Assembly (NCBI GenBank): GCA_035508435.1
Contig: DATJNA010000115.1
Location: 27,256 to 91,255, forward strand
Length of the DNA: 64,000 nt
Source: JASHVB01 sp035508435
GTDB taxonomy: Bacteria; Pseudomonadota; Alphaproteobacteria; Acetobacterales; Acetobacteraceae
Direction of reading: 5' to 3'
Both the position numbers and the translations under genes were made by a program. Of this stretch, positions 8,449 through 18,008 are shown piece by piece. Below the pieces are notes generated by a model. It was not told the DNA's origin. It did not search any database and worked only from the letters and a program-made list of their open reading frames with translations. How positions within the stretch are numbered: the first letter of the stretch is position 1; every line of letters begins with the position of its first letter.

Positions 8449-9561
8449 CTATGCCCGAGCCATTTGTTCCGATATACGAATGAGCAGTGGTACCGCGGCT
8501 TCCAGATCGGGTAGCCGCACCTTCTCTGCCGGCGTGTGGGCTTCCGCGATGTCGCCGGGACCAAGCACGACGCACGGGGCAATCGCCTGAAGTTCCGACG
8601 CATCCGTGCCGTAGGGCGCTGTGCGCGCAGCCTGGCCTGTAGCCGCGACGCAGAGCGCCACCAACGGATGATCCGCCGGCAGTTCGGGCGGAAAGCCTTC
8701 GCGCGCGTCCGTCACCGTCACGCCCGCACGCGCCGCCGCATCATGCACGGCCGCCAGCACCGGCGCGGGATCGACCTTGGCGGAATAGCGAAACTTGATT
8801 CGCGCGGTCGCCAAAGGAACCGTGACATTGACGGCGGCGCCGTGATTGTCGATGACGAGATTGAAGTCGCTGAACGGCGGATCGTAATCCGGATCCTGCA
8901 GGCTGCGGTCTTGGCGCAACCGCTCAAACACCGCCTTCATTTCGACCAGGAACGGGATCAGCTCCCAGTTGGCATTGCGGCCCTTGCCGGTGCTGCTATG
9001 CGCCTGCACGCCCCGCGCGGTGCAGGTGAAATGGATATGCGCGCGATGGCCGCGCACCGGGATCAGGTTGGTCGGCTCCACGACCACGATGCCGCGCGGC
9101 TTCACTTGCCGCACCAGCGCGGAGTCCGCCGCGATCAGGCGCGCCCCTTGCTTGGTGGTCTCCTCGTCGGTGGTGATCAGCAGCGTGATCGGCACCGAGT
9201 CCGGCAGTGCCTGCGCCGCGACGATCGCTGCGGCCACCGGGCCCTTCATGTCGGTGCTGCCAAGCCCATGCAGCGTGCCGTCGGCATCGATGCGGGCCGA
9301 CCACGGGTCGTCCTGCCAGCCTGTGTCCGGCACCGTGTCCATATGACCTGACAGTGCGATGCCGCCGCTGCCGCCGCGATGCGCTACCACCACGCGCTTC
9401 GCGACCCCGGCAGGGTCCGTATAGTCCAGCCGCTCGATGTCGAAGCCGGCGAGTGCGGCTTCGATTTGCTCCGCGACGGGGAGGTTGGAGACGAAGCTGC
9501 GGCTATCGGTGCGCACCAGGTCATGGGTCAGATCGCGGAGTAGGACAGCAGATGCGGGCAT
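8449..9561 (-). CDS. M20 family peptidase, acetylornithine deacetylase-like
   Basis: A 370-residue zinc amidohydrolase of the ArgE/DapE group, cytosolic. Visible are the metal/catalytic motif GHMDTVP (His73, Asp75), the bridging Asp in STDMKGP (about 104), the Glu-Glu pair in TTDEET (133-134) and the dimerisation-domain segment beginning VRGHRAHIHFTCTARG. A late GTDASEL and AHTPAEKV supply the final ligand region. The substrate is probably an N-acyl amino acid such as N-acetylornithine. No arginine genes are adjacent, so the exact substrate is open. Confidence 0.85.
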   Translation of the reverse strand: MPASAVLLRDLTHDLVRTDSRSFVSNLPVAEQIEAALAGFDIERLDYTDPAGVAKRVVVAHRGGSGGIALSGHMDTVPDTGWQDDPWSARIDADGTLHGLGSTDMKGPVAAAIVAAQALPDSVPITLLITTDEETTKQGARLIAADSALVRQVKPRGIVVVEPTNLIPVRGHRAHIHFTCTARGVQAHSSTGKGRNANWELIPFLVEMKAVFERLRQDRSLQDPDYDPPFSDFNLVIDNHGAAVNVTVPLATARIKFRYSAKVDPAPVLAAVHDAAARAGVTVTDAREGFPPELPADHPLVALCVAATGQAARTAPYGTDASELQAIAPCVVLGPGDIAEAHTPAEKVRLPDLEAAVPLLIRISEQMARA

Positions 9562-9824
9562 TGAACAAACATTCCCGGGGTCAGTGAGGTTACCGCTGTA
9601 GCACGAGTGGCCGCCCGAAAGCAGGCGGGGAAAGCGCGATCATCGAGAGCGGAAGCAGCGCACCACACGCTGCCTCCTCTGCGGCACTGGCTCACTTCAC
9701 GCGGTAAAGGTTGACATTCGCGCGCGCCCTCTTGATATCCCTGTCAGCACCCGCTCTAGGCGCGCCGCGCCGGAAGCGCGACTGTTGCGGCACTTGCCGC
9801 GACCTGCCATCGACTGGACCCGGT

Positions 9825-11570
9825 TTGACCGACACCACGACCGCCCCGGCGGACCCGACCGACGACGCGCCTATCGAGGCCGCGTCCACACCCGTTGCCA
9901 CGGAACCGTCGCGCACGACCTTCGCCGATCTCGGCCTGTCCGAGAATGTGCTGCATGCCGTGACCGACATGGGCTACCGCCACCCCACGCCGATCCAGGA
10001 GCAAGCGATCCCGTTCGTCCTCATGGGGCGGGACGTGATGGGGATCGCCCAGACCGGGACCGGCAAGACCGCCGGCTTCACCCTGCCACTGCTGGACATC
10101 CTGTCCGGCTCGCGCGCCCGCGCCCGCATGCCGCGCAGCCTGATCCTGGAGCCGACCCGCGAACTCGCCTTGCAGGTGGCCGAGAATTTCGTCCAATACG
10201 GCAAGTACTTGAAGCTCACGCACGCCCTGATCATCGGCGGCGACAGCATGGCCGACCAGCGCGACGTCCTGAACCGGGGCGTCGACGTGTTGATCGCCAC
10301 CCCCGGCCGGCTGATCGACATGTTCGAACGCGGCACCATCCTGCTCTCCGACGCCAAGATCCTGGTGATCGATGAAGCCGACCGCATGCTGGACATGGGC
10401 TTCATCCCCGACGTCGAGCGCATCGTCACCTTGCTCCCCCGCCAGCGGCAGACCCTGTTCTTTTCCGCAACGATGGGGCCGGAGATCCGCAAGCTGGGCG
10501 AGGCGTTCCTGCGCAATCCGAAGGAGATCGCCGTTTCGCGCCCCGCGTCGGTTGCGACCACCATCACCGAAGGCCTGGTGCTGGTGTCGGAGCATGACAA
10601 GCGCGAATCGCTGCGCCGGCTGGTCCGCACGCAGCATGTGCAGAACGCATTGATCTTCTGCAATCGCAAGCGCGATGTGGACATCCTGTACAAGTCGTTG
10701 CTGCGGCATAAGTTCAGCGTCGGTGCGCTGCATGGTGACATGGCGCAGACGGTGCGTTTCGCCACGCTGGAGAAATTCAAGGCGGGCGAACTGCAGTTGC
10801 TGGTGTGCAGCGACGTCGCCGCCCGTGGCCTGGATATCGGCGGCCTGTCACACGTATTCAATTTCGACGTACCGCATCACGCCGAGGACTACGTCCATCG
10901 CATCGGCCGTACCGGCCGCGCGGGGCTGGCGGGCAACGCCTTCACAATCGCCTGTCCCGAGGACCGCTACGCGGTGGAGGCGATCGAGAGGCTGGTCGGC
11001 CACGCGATTCCGGCGGTGAATGTCGAAGGCCTGGATCCGGTGGATTGGGCGGAGGAGGACGGGCGCAAGCGCCGCCGCGGGCGTGGCAAGGAGAAGGGCC
11101 GCGAGAAGGACGCGAAGCCGCCGGCCGAGGGAAAAAAGCAAGACCAGGCGAAGAAGGACAAGCCCGAGGGCAGGCGCAGGCGCGAGCGGACGGTTCCCGA
11201 GGAGCAGGTCCAGACGGTTCCCGCTCCTGTTGTTGGAGGCGGAAAGGTAGAGAGCGCAGCCCCTTCGGCTCCGCCTCGGACCAGGCCGGCTCCCTCCGCT
11301 CCCGGTCCAGTTCGCGACACAGGCCCGCAAGGCGAGTTGGAGCATGCAGCGGCCCGGCCTCGTCGCCCCGCCCCGCTGCAACCCGGCGAGGCCGGTAGGG
11401 AGCTGGAGCATGCCGCGGCCCGGACTCGTCGCTCGCGCCATGAGCCCCGCCACCCCGACGACCACGGCCCGCCGGTGCGTGGCTTCGGCGACGACGTGCC
11501 CGCCTTCATGTCGCTGCGCGCTCGACCCCGTGGCGCCGCGAAAACCGAACCCCAGGAGAGCGAGGCATGA
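9825..11570 (+). CDS. rhlE: DEAD-box ATP-dependent RNA helicase, RhlE-like
   Basis: An RNA helicase with all core motifs: the Q motif region (GYRHPTPIQEQAIP), AQTGTGKT, PTRELA, TPGRL, DEAD (VIDEADRMLDMGF), SAT, and the C-terminal ARGLDI and HRIGRTGRAG. A basic, low-complexity tail of about 180 residues follows and includes a duplicated LEHAAAR segment; such tails bind RNA. The start is uncertain. TTG at 9825 and TTG at 9711 are both in frame, neither has a convincing ribosome site, and the sequence between them does not look conserved. The stop overlaps the next start as ATGA. Confidence 0.9.
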   Translation: MTDTTTAPADPTDDAPIEAASTPVATEPSRTTFADLGLSENVLHAVTDMGYRHPTPIQEQAIPFVLMGRDVMGIAQTGTGKTAGFTLPLLDILSGSRARARMPRSLILEPTRELALQVAENFVQYGKYLKLTHALIIGGDSMADQRDVLNRGVDVLIATPGRLIDMFERGTILLSDAKILVIDEADRMLDMGFIPDVERIVTLLPRQRQTLFFSATMGPEIRKLGEAFLRNPKEIAVSRPASVATTITEGLVLVSEHDKRESLRRLVRTQHVQNALIFCNRKRDVDILYKSLLRHKFSVGALHGDMAQTVRFATLEKFKAGELQLLVCSDVAARGLDIGGLSHVFNFDVPHHAEDYVHRIGRTGRAGLAGNAFTIACPEDRYAVEAIERLVGHAIPAVNVEGLDPVDWAEEDGRKRRRGRGKEKGREKDAKPPAEGKKQDQAKKDKPEGRRRRERTVPEEQVQTVPAPVVGGGKVESAAPSAPPRTRPAPSAPGPVRDTGPQGELEHAAARPRRPAPLQPGEAGRELEHAAARTRRSRHEPRHPDDHGPPVRGFGDDVPAFMSLRARPRGAAKTEPQESEA

Positions 11571-12772
11571 ACGACGCTCCGGCAACGCGCAAAGGCCAGT
11601 TCACGCCGTTCCAGTGGGACGATCCGCTGCGGTTTGAAAACGAGCTGTCCGACGACGAGCGCGCCATTCGCGAGGCGGCCCGCGCCTATTGCCAGGACAA
11701 GCTCTTCCCCCGTGCGTTGATGGCCAACCGCGAGGAGAAATTCGACCGCGCCATCATGAACGAGATGGGCGAGATGGGATTCCTCGGCGCCACATTGGAA
11801 GGCTATGGCTGCGCCGGCATCAACTACGTCAGCTACGGCCTGATCGCCCGCGAGGTGGAGCGCGTCGATTCCGGCTATCGCAGCGCGTTCAGCGTGCAGT
11901 CCTCACTGGTGATGTACCCGATCTGGGCGTTCGGCTCGGAGGCGCAACGCCAGAAATTCCTGCCGGGGCTGCGCACCGGCGACCTGGTCGGCTGCTTCGG
12001 ACTGACCGAGCCGGACGCCGGCTCGGACCCCGCCTCCATGCGCACCCGCGCCAAGCAGGTGGACGGCGGCTATGTGCTGAATGGGTCGAAGACCTGGATC
12101 AGCAATTCGCCCATTGCCGATGTCTGCCTGGTATGGGCGAAGGACGACGCCGGCGATATTCGCGGCTTCCTGGTGGAACGCGGCATGGCCGGCCTCACCA
12201 CGCCGAAGATCGAGGGCAAGTTCTCCCTCCGTTGCTCCGTCACCGGCATGATCATGCTGGCCGACGTGTTCGTGCCGGCGGAAAATATGCTGCCCGACGT
12301 GAAGGGGCTGCGCGGCCCGTTCTCGTGCCTGAACAATGCGCGCTATGGCATCGCCTGGGGTGCGCTCGGCGCCGCCGAGTTCTGCTGGCAGGCGGCGCGC
12401 GACTACACCATGCAGCGCATGATGTTCGGCCGCCCGCTGGCGGCGACACAGCTCATCCAGAAGAAACTGGCGGACATGCAGACCGAGATCACGCTCGGCC
12501 TGCACGCCGTGCTGCGGCTGGGACGGCTGATGGATGCGCAGCAGGCGGCACCGGAAATGATCAGCCTGCTGAAGCGCAACAACTGCGGCAAGGCGCTGGA
12601 GATCGCCCGGACGGCGCGCGACATGCACGGCGGCAACGGCATCGCGGACGAATACCACGTGATCCGCCACGTGATGAACCTGGAGACGGTGAACACCTAC
12701 GAGGGCACGCACGACGTGCATGCACTGATCCTGGGCCGTGCGCAGACCGGTCTCTCCGCCTTCGGCGGCTGA
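11567..12772 (+). CDS. gcdH: glutaryl-CoA dehydrogenase
   Basis: A 401-residue acyl-CoA dehydrogenase that oxidises and decarboxylates glutaryl-CoA to crotonyl-CoA in lysine/tryptophan breakdown. It has the FAD/substrate motif CFGLTEPDAGSDPASM, WISNSPIADVCLVWAK, and the catalytic glutamate at about 379 in NTYEGTHDVHALILG, all characteristic of GcdH. The start ATG overlaps the helicase stop (ATGA), so the two are probably translationally coupled although functionally unrelated. Confidence 0.92.
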   Translation: MNDAPATRKGQFTPFQWDDPLRFENELSDDERAIREAARAYCQDKLFPRALMANREEKFDRAIMNEMGEMGFLGATLEGYGCAGINYVSYGLIAREVERVDSGYRSAFSVQSSLVMYPIWAFGSEAQRQKFLPGLRTGDLVGCFGLTEPDAGSDPASMRTRAKQVDGGYVLNGSKTWISNSPIADVCLVWAKDDAGDIRGFLVERGMAGLTTPKIEGKFSLRCSVTGMIMLADVFVPAENMLPDVKGLRGPFSCLNNARYGIAWGALGAAEFCWQAARDYTMQRMMFGRPLAATQLIQKKLADMQTEITLGLHAVLRLGRLMDAQQAAPEMISLLKRNNCGKALEIARTARDMHGGNGIADEYHVIRHVMNLETVNTYEGTHDVHALILGRAQTGLSAFGG

Positions 12773-14141
12773 TGTTGCCGAGGTAACGATCGAACGGGTC
12801 GGCGCCGACGGCGACGGCATCGCGACTCTGCCCGATGGCGAACGCATCTACCTGCCGCTGACCTTGCCTGGGGAAGTCGTGCAGGTTGGCGCGACGACCC
12901 GTCGCGTCATGACGGGCCCCGACGGTCCTGCAATCCGCCAATCGAGCCCAGATCGCGTCACGCCGCCCTGCCCGCATTTCGGCGCCTGCGGCGGCTGCAC
13001 GTTGCAGCATTGGCAAGACCACGCCTACGCCGCCTGGAAGTCCGATCTGCTGCGGGACGCCCTGCGCCGCGCGGGTTACACCGACCCGCCGATCGCGCCG
13101 CTGGTACGATGCGCCCCGATGCAACGACGTCGCATGGACTTTGCCGCCCGGCGCACACCGCACGGCGTCGCGCTGGGTTTGCACACGCGTTCCGTCCCCT
13201 CGCCCGCCCATGTTGTCCCTTCTCCCGCTGCGCCTGGCCGGGCCGCGCAGCAGTCCGGCGGTCGGGCAAGGGCGCCACATGGTGCCCGTCCAGTCATCGA
13301 CCTGTCCGCGTGCCCGGTTCTTCACCCCACCCTGTTCGCCCTGATTGAACCGCTGCGCCGCATCCTCCCGCGCCTGTCCGCCCTCGGTCGTGAGGCCTCC
13401 GTCGTCGCCAATCTCCTTGACCACGGCTCGGATCTGCTGCTGCGCACGGATAGAACGCTGGACCGTTCCGACCGCGAGCACCTGATCCGCTTCGCGCGCG
13501 AGCAACGCCTGGTGCGCGTCTCCTCGGCTCTGGGCAAAGCCGAGCCGGAGCCGGTGATCGTGTTGCAACCGCCGATCATCACCCTGTCGGGCGTCCCGGT
13601 GGAGCTGCCGCCCGGCGCGTTCCTCCAGGCGACCAATGCGGGTGAGGCCGCCATCGTCGACACCGTCCTCGCTGGCCTGCCGCAGCCTTTGCCTGCCCGC
13701 GCCCGCATTGGCGAACTCTATGCCGGCTGCGGCACCCTGACCTTCGCCTTGGCACAGCGAGCGCGCGTCCTCGCCTGGGAGGGAGACGCCGCCGCGGCAT
13801 CCGCACTGCGCCAGGGCGCCAACCGGGCAGGGCTCGGCGGGCGGGTTGCGGTAACGCAGCGTGACCTGGCGCGGCAGCCGGTCATGGCCGCGGACCTGAA
13901 CGGCTTCGCCGCAGCCGTGCTGGACCCGCCCCATGCCGGCGCCGCCGCCCAGACGGCTCAAATCGCCGCCGCCAAAGTGCCGACTGTTGTCTATGTCAGT
14001 TGCAACCCCGCCATGCTGGCGCGCGACGCCCGGACGCTGCGCGATACGGGCTACGCTCTGGCGGCCGCGACACCCGTGGATCAGTTCCTCTGGTCGGCGA
14101 GACTGGAAAGCGTGTGTGTCTTCGGCCACGCATCAGGCTGA
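12738..14141 (+). CDS. RlmD/RumA-type 23S rRNA (uracil-5-)-methyltransferase
   Basis: A 467-residue class I SAM-dependent RNA methyltransferase. A TRAM-like N-terminus (VTIERVGADGDGIATLPDGERIYLP) precedes an iron-sulfur motif CPHFGACGGC. The SAM domain has GELYAGCGTLTFALA, a DPPHAGA motif and the catalytic cysteine in YVSCNPAMLARD. It is expected to make m5U in 23S rRNA, though RlmC/RlmD-type or tRNA specificity cannot be separated here. The GTG start lies inside the end of gcdH. A low-complexity Pro/Ala/Arg-rich insertion (about residues 152-185) interrupts the region before the third cluster cysteine. Confidence 0.85.
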   Translation: MRRPVSPPSAADVAEVTIERVGADGDGIATLPDGERIYLPLTLPGEVVQVGATTRRVMTGPDGPAIRQSSPDRVTPPCPHFGACGGCTLQHWQDHAYAAWKSDLLRDALRRAGYTDPPIAPLVRCAPMQRRRMDFAARRTPHGVALGLHTRSVPSPAHVVPSPAAPGRAAQQSGGRARAPHGARPVIDLSACPVLHPTLFALIEPLRRILPRLSALGREASVVANLLDHGSDLLLRTDRTLDRSDREHLIRFAREQRLVRVSSALGKAEPEPVIVLQPPIITLSGVPVELPPGAFLQATNAGEAAIVDTVLAGLPQPLPARARIGELYAGCGTLTFALAQRARVLAWEGDAAAASALRQGANRAGLGGRVAVTQRDLARQPVMAADLNGFAAAVLDPPHAGAAAQTAQIAAAKVPTVVYVSCNPAMLARDARTLRDTGYALAAATPVDQFLWSARLESVCVFGHASG

Positions 14142-14313
14142 CGCTGCTTCGACCCCATCGACGTGAAGCCACCGTAACATCGGACCGCGAACGGTGTGGC
14201 GAACCACCCCTTGATTGCAAGGGCATGATCGAGGCCGTTGATCGCGAAGTGCGAGATGGCGAACCCACTGGACCCGGTCGCCGCGCTTGCCCCGCGCGCC
14301 CATCCATGCTTAA

Positions 14314-14340
14314 CCGCCGCCCTCCCTGCCGGGGCGGCGG
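14314..14340 (+). promoter_or_regulatory. GC hairpin in the rpsF leader
   Basis: CCGCCGCC (14314-14321) pairs perfectly with GGCGGCGG (14333-14340), followed by CACCG, about 90 nt upstream of the rpsF start. Placement suits an autoregulatory leader of the S6/S18 type, but I cannot confirm that motif by eye. A plain attenuator or processing hairpin is equally possible. Confidence 0.35.
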
Positions 14341-14432
14341 CACCGTCCCGGCTATGCCCGCCGCCTCGCTGATCCAACCATCACAGAGGCGTGGCCATCC
14401 CGGCCGGGGCCGACAGCCAGAGGGTCGCACAA

Positions 14433-14900
14433 ATGCCACTCTATGAATGCGTGCTCATCGCACGCAACGACGTCACGCAGCAGCAGGTCGACGGGATCGC
14501 CGACAACATCGCGGGCCAGCTCGAAACCGACGGCGGCGCGGTGAAGAAGCGCGAATACTGGGGCCTGCGCAGCCTGGCTTACCGGATCAAGAAGAATCGC
14601 AAAGGCCACTACCTGTTGCTCGGCCTCGACGCCAAGCCCGCCTTCATCACGGAAATGGAACGCCAGCTTCGCCTCAACGAGGACGTGCTGCGTTTCATGA
14701 CCATCCACGTGGACGAGATCGAGGAAGCGCAGTCGGCCATCCTGTCGCGCAAGTCCGATGACCGCGACCGTGCCTTCCGCGGTCCCAAGCCGGCGGGACG
14801 CTTCGAAAGCGGCCGCCGCCGTGGCTACGACGAACGCGAGGAATTCCGCGCCCGCGACGAATTCATGCGCGACGATTTCCGCGTCGGCGCCGAGGAGTAG
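14433..14900 (+). CDS. rpsF: 30S ribosomal protein S6
   Basis: A 155-residue S6 starting MPLYECVLIARND, with the typical GGAVKKREYWGLRSLAYRI and KKNRKGHY segments. S6 binds 16S rRNA in the platform together with S18. A charged, Arg/Asp/Glu-rich tail follows the fold, as is common in alphaproteobacteria. The frame is open 14 codons further upstream, but the family begins at this methionine. First gene of the rpsF-rpsR-rplI operon. Confidence 0.97.
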   Translation: MPLYECVLIARNDVTQQQVDGIADNIAGQLETDGGAVKKREYWGLRSLAYRIKKNRKGHYLLLGLDAKPAFITEMERQLRLNEDVLRFMTIHVDEIEEAQSAILSRKSDDRDRAFRGPKPAGRFESGRRRGYDEREEFRARDEFMRDDFRVGAEE

Positions 14901-14906
14901 GCCGAC

Positions 14907-15182
14907 ATGTCCGAATCCAGCGAGATCAACCCCGCTGCACGCCGCGCCGCCGTTGGTGCCCGCCGGCCGTTCTATCGCCGCCGCAAGTCCTGCCCCTTCT
15001 CCGGGCCGAATGCGCCGAAGATCGACTACAAGGACGTGCGCCTGTTGTCCCGCTTCCTGTCGGAACGCGGCAAGATCGTGCCCAGCCGCATCACCGCGGT
15101 CTCGGCCAAGAAGCAGCGCGAACTCGCCCAGGCGATCAAGCGCGCCCGCTTCCTGGCGCTGCTGCCCTACATCGTGACCTGA
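14907..15182 (+). CDS. rpsR: 30S ribosomal protein S18
   Basis: A 91-residue S18, with the conserved RRPFYRRRKSCPF start of the fold, DYKDVRLLSRFLSERGKI, and the signature basic helix AIKRARFLALLPY. It forms a heterodimer with S6 on the platform of the small subunit. It lies six bases after rpsF, so the genes are co-transcribed. Confidence 0.97.
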   Translation: MSESSEINPAARRAAVGARRPFYRRRKSCPFSGPNAPKIDYKDVRLLSRFLSERGKIVPSRITAVSAKKQRELAQAIKRARFLALLPYIVT

Positions 15183-15195
15183 GGAGGCATCGGAG

Positions 15196-15774
15196 ATGGC
15201 CGCCGTTGACCTGATCCTGCTCCAGCGGGTCGAGAACCTGGGGCAGATGGGCGACCGGGTGAAGGTGAAGCCCGGCTATGCCCGCAACTTTCTGCTGCCG
15301 CAAAAAAAGGCCCTGCGTGCCAGCAAGGAGAACCTGGCTCGCTTCGAGCAGCAGCGGGCACAGCTCGAGGCGCAGAATCTCAAGCGGCGCGAGGAGGCGG
15401 AACGGGTCGCCGAACGCGTCGGTGGGCTGAGCGTGGTGGTGATCCGCCAGGCAGGAGAATCGGGCAGCTTGTATGGCTCGGTGTCGGCGCGCGACATCGC
15501 CGATGCGGCCACCGAGGCAGGGCTGACCATCAGCCGCCCGCAGGTCGTGCTGAACCAACCGATCAAGACGCTGGGCCTGAGCCAGGTGCGGGTGATGTTG
15601 CATCCTGAGGTCATGATACCGGTCACTGTGAACGTGGCTCGCAGCCCCGAGGAGGCGGAGCGGCAGGCGCGCGGCGAACGGGTCGGCGCCGAGGCCGAGG
15701 AGGAAGCCGCCGCCTTGGAGGCGACCGCGATGTTCGAAGCCCCCGGGGCAGGCGAGCAACCGAGCATCGGGTAG
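15196..15774 (+). CDS. rplI: 50S ribosomal protein L9
   Basis: A 192-residue L9. The N-terminal rRNA-binding domain (DLILLQRVENLGQMGDRVKV, GYARNFLLPQKKA) is joined by a long helix to the C-terminal domain (GSLYGSVSARDIADA). The acidic tail after about residue 155 is longer than in E. coli. It follows rpsR by 13 bp with a GAGGAGG-like ribosome site, and is followed by a hairpin at 15779. Confidence 0.97.
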   Translation: MAAVDLILLQRVENLGQMGDRVKVKPGYARNFLLPQKKALRASKENLARFEQQRAQLEAQNLKRREEAERVAERVGGLSVVVIRQAGESGSLYGSVSARDIADAATEAGLTISRPQVVLNQPIKTLGLSQVRVMLHPEVMIPVTVNVARSPEEAERQARGERVGAEAEEEAAALEATAMFEAPGAGEQPSIG

Positions 15775-15778
15775 CTCT

Positions 15779-15802
15779 CTCCGCGGCGCCGACAACGCGG
15801 AG
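15779..15802 (+). terminator. hairpin after rplI
   Basis: CTCCGCG (15779-15785) and CGCGGAG (15796-15802) form a perfect 7-bp stem with a 10-nt loop directly after the rplI stop. There is no T-run after it, so it may be a stabilising 3' hairpin rather than a classical intrinsic terminator. Confidence 0.5.
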
Positions 15803-15831
15803 CATGGCAGCGAGGGTCCGCGATGGCAGGG

Positions 15832-15918
15832 GTCGGCTCTCCGTCCCACCGGCGAGGCGTCTCAGTTCTCCGTGCCACCGGCGAGGCGTCTCAGTTCTCC
15901 GTCCCTGCGGCGAGGCGC
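15832..15918. repeat. 29-bp tandem repeat, three copies
   Basis: Copies at 15832, 15861 and 15890 share TCTCCGTSCCACCGGCGAGG-like sequence with a strict 29-bp period; the leftmost is the most diverged. The rightmost copy is the 3' end and stop codon of the decayed RaiA/cold-shock gene on the minus strand. The other two are therefore duplicated copies of that gene's terminus, stop included in the middle one. Confidence 0.85.
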
Positions 15919-16205
15919 ACCTTCGCGCCGACCGGGCCGGCGTCGCCTGCCGCCTCCACATAGTGGGCGATCTCGCCCTGCTTCGGGACCTCGAACGGGC
16001 CATTCGTCACGCTGTCACGATGAAAATACCACTGTGAGCCGGTACTGGTCCGGATAGACCCATGGTCCGCGCTTGGCTCCGAGACGCGGCAGCCGACGAG
16101 ACGGCGGCAGCGGCGCTCCAACTTGTCCACGTGGCGGCGCAGCTCTGCTTCAATGGCCGGGGAAGGCTGTAGGTTGTGGAAAGCAATTTCGAGCGGCTGA
16201 TCTAT
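15891..16205 (-). pseudogene. internally deleted RaiA/HPF-cold-shock fusion gene
   Basis: The N-terminal part (DQPLEIAFHNLQPSPAIEAE, KLERRCRRLVGCRV) matches the first half of a ribosome-hibernation (HPF/RaiA) domain. The C-terminal part (YFHRDSVTNGPFE, VEAAGDAGPVGAKVRL) matches the end of a cold-shock-type OB domain. In intact proteins of this fusion type roughly 80-90 residues lie between these parts; here they are joined by a short unrelated stretch. The codon where the family methionine should be is ATA (16203-16205); only a TTG 24 bp further upstream could start it. About 104 residues remain. Decay by start mutation plus internal deletion is the simplest reading. Confidence 0.75.
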
Positions 16206-16425
16206 GGGGCGGTCCCGTGTCCGGTACAACTATCGCCAACCTCCTGGCAGGGACGCAGTTGCCAGGAGCGGGCGAGAGGGGATGCAGCGACTGCCTGTCG
16301 CGCGCCGCCAAGGTCGGCCTCGACCCGCCCACCTTCAGGGCACCTCTCATCCCACTGGACAGTCCCCGACCGGCAGCGCATAGGCTGCCGCCGCCTCGGC
16401 CATCCGGAGTGCAACGGCCCAAGCG

Positions 16426-18003
<1,578 letters not shown>

Positions 18004-18008
18004 TCGCC

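Noticed and set aside
12558..14129. minus-strand frame opposite the RNA methyltransferase
   Set aside because: Shadow; the plus strand has the Fe-S and SAM motifs.
16230..16425. Possible small gene (yajC) before secD
   Set aside because: No frame encodes a membrane helix plus basic tail; nothing resembles YajC.
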